DNA from: an uncultured SAR116 cluster alpha proteobacterium
GTDB lineage: Bacteria; Pseudomonadota; Alphaproteobacteria; Puniceispirillales; Marisalimonadaceae
Direction of reading: 5' to 3'
NCBI GenBank assembly: GCA_902619615.1
Contig: CACNFD010000001.1
Location: 241,431 to 305,430 of the forward strand
DNA length: 64,000 bases
The translations under genes and the position numbers were made by a program. This document shows positions 60,389-64,000 of the stretch, piece after piece (position 1 is the stretch's first letter; every line of letters starts with the position of its first letter). Under the pieces are notes generated by a model that saw only the letters and a program-made list of their open reading frames with translations, made no database searches and had not been told where the DNA came from.

Positions 60389-61366
60389 TTAATTTAAAAA
60401 AGATTTAAGTGAAATTTTAGGACGTGCACCTACATATTTTATTATTTCTGAAGCTGACTTATTACCAAGTAGGCCACATTTTTCTATTGAATATTTGTTA
60501 GTAAAACCATACAAAAAGCCAGAGGCAAATAAATCACCAGCACCTGTTGTATCAACTAGTTCTTCAACATGTACCGGGTCAATATAATGTTCAATTTTGT
60601 TTTCAAATACTAAAGAACCTTTTGAACCTAATGTAATTGCTCCTGTTTCAACATTATTTTTTATTTTGTTAAGACTTTCTCTTAAATTCAATTTGTATAA
60701 ACTTTTTATTTCGCTTTCATTTGCAAAAATGACATTGACATAGTTATGTATTAGGTGAAGAAATTCCTTTCTATGTCTATCTACACAAAATAAATCTGAA
60801 AGACTAAATGCAATTTTAATATTGTTAGATTTTGCTAATTTGAAACAATGGTAAATTGCTTCTTTTGCATCATTTTGGTCAAACAAATATCCCTCAACAT
60901 AAATCATATCACTATTAGTTATAAGCTCTTCATTAACAGAATTTATATTGAACATAACACTTGCTCCTAAAAACGTGTTCATACTTCTTTCAGCATCGGG
61001 AGTTACCAAGACTATACTTTTAGAAGTTTTTTCAGAAAGTTGCCAATCTTGATCTTGAAAAAAAACGCCAGAATTATTTAGTTCCTTTGAAAACAAGTCA
61101 CCAAATTTATCGTTACCAATTTGGCCCATAAATGAACACTTACCGCCAAAAGATTGAAAACCAACAGCAGTGTTAGCTGCACTTCCACCAGAAATAATTT
61201 TTGGGTTTTTGATATTTTTTAAAATTTTTTCAGATAATTCCTCGTCTACAAGCTGCATAGATCCTTTTGGAACTCTAAGTTTATGAAGTGTTTCATCACT
61301 TATTTTGGATAAAATATCTACTATTGCATTTCCAATAAAACAAATTTCAACTTTTGAACTTTTCAT
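60389..61366 (-). CDS. PfkB-family adenosine kinase-like sugar/nucleoside kinase
   Basis: The 325-residue ribokinase-fold kinase has GGSAANTAVGFQSFGG in the N-terminal half and the catalytic DTTGAGDLFASGFLYG motif near the C-terminus with the catalytic Asp. Overall pattern resembles alphaproteobacterial adenosine kinases, which phosphorylate adenosine to AMP. Substrate is not certain from motifs alone. It is divergent from the lipoprotein gene. Confidence 0.85.
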   Translation of the reverse strand: MKSSKVEICFIGNAIVDILSKISDETLHKLRVPKGSMQLVDEELSEKILKNIKNPKIISGGSAANTAVGFQSFGGKCSFMGQIGNDKFGDLFSKELNNSGVFFQDQDWQLSEKTSKSIVLVTPDAERSMNTFLGASVMFNINSVNEELITNSDMIYVEGYLFDQNDAKEAIYHCFKLAKSNNIKIAFSLSDLFCVDRHRKEFLHLIHNYVNVIFANESEIKSLYKLNLRESLNKIKNNVETGAITLGSKGSLVFENKIEHYIDPVHVEELVDTTGAGDLFASGFLYGFTNKYSIEKCGLLGNKSASEIIKYVGARPKISLKSFLN

Positions 61367-61429
61367 CTTTTCTTCAAAAAAAATTTTTTAAATAGACTTC
61401 GTTACAAACAGTATTTATGAATATTATTT

Positions 61430-61969
61430 ATGAAGTCAATTCAAAATAAAATTATTGTTGGTGTATTTATAGCAGTTTTTATAAACGGATGTCATACTTT
61501 TGAACACGAAAATATTTTTCTTAAAAACATTAAAGTAAATTTAAATCAACAAATTTTAGAAAAAGAAGAAGGCGACAAAATTACTGTTAAAAACAAAATT
61601 GAAAAAAATACATCTGCTAAAAAAATAGATATGGCGCCAATCAACAAACCTGAAAAGACAAAAAAAGTTCAAAAACTATCTTTGCCAAAAAAAGTTAAAA
61701 TTTTAAAACCTGAAAAATTTAGTCTAAACATAATAAAAAATTGGAAAGAAGAAAGGGTTATAAAAGAACTTGGTAAAAGTCATTTTTTAAAACAAGAAGG
61801 TAAGTTAAAAAATTACCAATATCATTTGAAGGAATGCTTCTTAGATGTGTTTTTAATCAAAAAAGACAGTGGATATTTTGTAAATTATATAGAAACAAGA
61901 CCAACAAAACTTAATGGAAAAATTAACACCAATTCTTGTTTAAATGAAATAAAAAGAATGATGAATTGA
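61430..61969 (+). CDS. Small lipoprotein of unknown function
   Basis: The 179-residue protein has a lipoprotein signal peptide with lipobox FING-C21, then a Lys-rich linker (about 55-110) and a C-terminal domain with KELGKSHFLKQEG, a WQYR-like YQYHLKECFLDVFLI stretch and SCLNEI. This C-terminal pattern resembles BamE/OmlA-like alphaproteobacterial proteins of this neighbourhood, but I cannot assign a function. It is divergent from the PfkB gene and convergent with dapB, 6 bases apart. Confidence 0.65.
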   Translation: MKSIQNKIIVGVFIAVFINGCHTFEHENIFLKNIKVNLNQQILEKEEGDKITVKNKIEKNTSAKKIDMAPINKPEKTKKVQKLSLPKKVKILKPEKFSLNIIKNWKEERVIKELGKSHFLKQEGKLKNYQYHLKECFLDVFLIKKDSGYFVNYIETRPTKLNGKINTNSCLNEIKRMMN

Positions 61970-61975
61970 TTATTT

Positions 61976-62788
61976 TTATCCACCATATTCTAAAACATCT
62001 GCAAGAGAATAAAACCCTGGATCAGCACTTGCAGCCCAATATGATGCACGTAGAGCCCCTGCAGCAAAAATTGACCTGTCTGTAGCTTTATGAGTTAATT
62101 CTATTCTCTCTCCTGAGTTACAAAATAATACTGAATGTTCTCCAACAACATCACCGCCTCTTAAAACTGCAAAACCTATTTCGTCTGATTTTCTTTTTCC
62201 AACTAATCCATCACGTGATATAGATTTTACATTTGAAAGTTCTTGTTGCCTAGCGTCTGCAGCTGATTTTCCAAGTAACAATGCAGTCCCTGATGGAGAA
62301 TCAACTTTTTGTTTATGATGCATTTCTAAAACTTCAATATCCCAGTCAAAGCCTAATGTTTTTGTGGTTTTTGAAACTAGTTGAGACAACAAAGTTACAC
62401 CTATTGAAAAATTAGCGGAATAAACAATGGGTATTTTTTTAGAAAAAGATCGTAATTCATTTTCTTGATCAGCACTTAATCCAGTTGTACCAATTACAAT
62501 TGCCATATTGTTGTTATAACATTCTTTAGCATGAAACATTGTTGCATCTGGAGCAGTAAAATCGATTAGCACATTAGAGTTTTGAAACATTGACGAAGGT
62601 TCAGCGTTAATTTCCTTATTAATTTTACTTTTTCCAGCAAACAAACCAATGTCAATACCTACTTCGTCCTCATTAGGTAAACATGTTGCTGATGCTATTT
62701 CATATTTAGGACTTTCTAATATAAGGCTTAAGAGAGTTTTACCCATTTTGCCATTACTGCCGGGAATAGAAATAGATATTTTATTCAT
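61976..62788 (-). CDS. dapB: 4-hydroxy-tetrahydrodipicolinate reductase
   Basis: DapB makes tetrahydrodipicolinate for lysine and meso-diaminopimelate. The 270-residue protein has ISIPGSNGKMGKTL, a DFTAPDATMFHA segment, VIGTTGLS, the EMHHKQKVDSPSGTALLLG motif with catalytic His and Lys, and SREIxxxHxAxxR-like SGERIELTHKATDRSIFAAGAL. Length is normal. It follows dnaJ by 48 bases, an arrangement seen in many alphaproteobacteria. Confidence 0.96.
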   Translation of the reverse strand: MNKISISIPGSNGKMGKTLLSLILESPKYEIASATCLPNEDEVGIDIGLFAGKSKINKEINAEPSSMFQNSNVLIDFTAPDATMFHAKECYNNNMAIVIGTTGLSADQENELRSFSKKIPIVYSANFSIGVTLLSQLVSKTTKTLGFDWDIEVLEMHHKQKVDSPSGTALLLGKSAADARQQELSNVKSISRDGLVGKRKSDEIGFAVLRGGDVVGEHSVLFCNSGERIELTHKATDRSIFAAGALRASYWAASADPGFYSLADVLEYGG

Positions 62789-62836
62789 AGTAATCTCTTT
62801 AATTATTTCAGTGTTTAAGTATACACAGATTTTAAA

Positions 62837-63937
62837 TTACTGAATTAATTTTTTAAATCTACTAGTTTTAGGGCTAATTTTTTCTAATCCTAAATCTTTT
62901 ATTTGATTAAATAGTTCTTCTTGTTTTCTTGAGAGGCCAACTGGCGTTTCAACGTTAATTTGTACATATTGATCGCCTCTAGTTCCACCTCGCAATCCAG
63001 GCATACCTTTTCCCTTCATTCTTAAACGAGTACCACTTTGTGTTCCAGCACTTAAATTCATTTTTGCTTTAGACCCATCAATACATGGAACTTGAACGGA
63101 ATTTCCTAAAACAGCGTCAAAAAAGTTTACAGGCACCTCGATGAAAGTATCTTTTCCATCTCTTTGAAAAAGAGAATGATCTTTTATATCAATAAAAATG
63201 TACAAATCACCAGCTGATGAACCTCTTGGACCAGCTTCTCCCTCACCAGAAAGACGAATTCGCGTTCCGTTATCTACACCTGCTGGGACATTCACTGATA
63301 GCTTTTTATTTTTATTAACTCGTCCCTGACCTTTACAAGATCTACAAGGATCACCAATAATTTCTCCAGCACCAGAGCAAGCAGCACAAGTCCTTTCTAT
63401 TGTAAAAAATCCTTGTTGAGCTCTTACTTTTCCATATCCTCCACATTGACCACACTGCTTTGGTTGTGATCCCTTATTGGCTCCAGTTCCATTACATGAT
63501 TCACATTTTCCAGGTACTGTTAGGGAAATTTCGACTTGGTCCCCAGAAAAAGCTTGTTCAAGAGAAATAGATAAATCATATCTTAAATCTGAGCCAGCAG
63601 AAGCAGATCTTCTTCTTGAATCACTTCCCATACCAAACATATCTTCAAAAATATCAGAAAAACCGCCAGTTCCAAAACCCGAAAAACCTCCGCCTGGACT
63701 TCCTCCACCACCTTGAGAGAATGCAGCATGTCCATACTGATCGTAGGCAGCTTTTTTTTGAGGATCTTTTAAAATCTCATAAGATTCTGATATTTCTTTG
63801 AATTTTTCTTCTGCTTTTTTATCACCAGGGTTTCTGTCAGGGTGATATTTCATAGCTAATTTACGATAAGAGGATTTTATTTCATTATCCGACGCAGATT
63901 TAGATAAACCAAGTATCTCGTAATAATCACGTGCCAT
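62837..63937 (-). CDS. dnaJ: Chaperone DnaJ
   Basis: DnaJ (Hsp40) delivers clients to DnaK and stimulates its ATPase. The 366-residue class A protein has a J domain (5-70) with HPD in YHPDRNPG, a Gly/Phe-rich stretch (about 74-102), four CxxCxGxG zinc repeats (C124 region to about 200), and the C-terminal substrate-binding domains. It lies about 30 bases after dnaK on the same strand. Confidence 0.96.
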   Translation of the reverse strand: MARDYYEILGLSKSASDNEIKSSYRKLAMKYHPDRNPGDKKAEEKFKEISESYEILKDPQKKAAYDQYGHAAFSQGGGGSPGGGFSGFGTGGFSDIFEDMFGMGSDSRRRSASAGSDLRYDLSISLEQAFSGDQVEISLTVPGKCESCNGTGANKGSQPKQCGQCGGYGKVRAQQGFFTIERTCAACSGAGEIIGDPCRSCKGQGRVNKNKKLSVNVPAGVDNGTRIRLSGEGEAGPRGSSAGDLYIFIDIKDHSLFQRDGKDTFIEVPVNFFDAVLGNSVQVPCIDGSKAKMNLSAGTQSGTRLRMKGKGMPGLRGGTRGDQYVQINVETPVGLSRKQEELFNQIKDLGLEKISPKTSRFKKLIQ

Positions 63938-63968
63938 AAAATATGCCTTAAGTTTATCTTTAGTCTAT

Positions 63969-64000
63969 TTACGAAGCATCTTTCTTTTCTTCATTATCTT
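63969..64000 (-). CDS. dnaK: 3' end of dnaK (partial)
   Basis: The minus strand entering from the right end of the window reads DNEEKKDAS and TAA at 63971-63969. An acidic/Lys tail of this kind and the place just before dnaJ identify the C-terminus of DnaK (Hsp70). Only about ten residues are visible. Confidence 0.7.
   Translation of the reverse strand, partial: DNEEKKDAS

Overview
The window is a compact, very AT-rich bacterial chromosome segment. It is almost fully coding, with short or negative spacers, and I see no insertion sequence, prophage, CRISPR array, rRNA or tRNA. Gene content and order point to an alphaproteobacterium, probably a free-living marine lineage with a streamlined genome (SAR11-like, AEGEAN-169/HIMB59-like or similar). 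Supporting blocks are dnaA-dnaN-recF-gyrB, rpsT next to mutM-ubiE-ubiB-coaBC, fabA-fabB-fabI, the tsaB-to-lnt cluster, and chorismate mutase-hisC-tyrA. The lineage is inferred from synteny and base composition by eye; no database search was possible.

Layout. 1-4126: tail of an unknown gene, a zinc-ribbon membrane protein, a YdcF/SanA-type protein and an aromatic amino acid operon (chorismate mutase, HisC-like aminotransferase, TyrA). 4257-7960: glyoxalase II, then a minus-strand operon of HAD hydrolase, orphan ABC ATPase, pteridine-reductase-like SDR and folB. 8008-10272: FAD oxidoreductase, rhodanese and a DMT/EamA transporter whose start is damaged. 10328-11766: a tandem glycine riboswitch controlling a DadA/glycine-oxidase-like FAD enzyme. 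11769-18135: gyrB, recF, dnaN, dnaA, all minus. 18136-18610: the only long non-coding stretch. 18611-24843: rpsT, mutM, then ubiE, ubiB, coaBC (with an unusual N-terminal HTH domain), a ThiF/MoeB protein and an SH3 protein. 24919-28292: fatty-acid synthesis genes and an enoyl-CoA hydratase. 28309-47029: one very long minus-strand block for translation, RNA processing and envelope functions (tsaB, rimI, a broken olsB, plsC, miaB, phoH, ybeY, corC, lnt, metK, trmB, rimP, nusA, infB, rbfA, truB, rpsO, pnp). 47134-57989: polysaccharide deacetylase, Bax-like protein, Nfu, trpS, murJ, glnD, mutS. 58095-64000: malic enzyme, PfkB sugar/nucleoside kinase, a small lipoprotein, dapB, dnaJ and the 3' end of dnaK.

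Most of the window is housekeeping. The points that deserve attention are: (1) an HTH domain fused in frame to a complete CoaBC; (2) a tandem glycine riboswitch with a visible stem that hides the Shine-Dalgarno of the dadA-like gene, predicting glycine-induced translation; (3) an ornithine-lipid olsB gene broken by a frameshift at an A7 run and by an in-frame TGA; (4) a probable intrinsic terminator or attenuator in the rimP-nusA-infB leader; (5) an EamA transporter with no usable start codon in frame; and (6) apparent absence of ftsEX from the place where relatives carry it.
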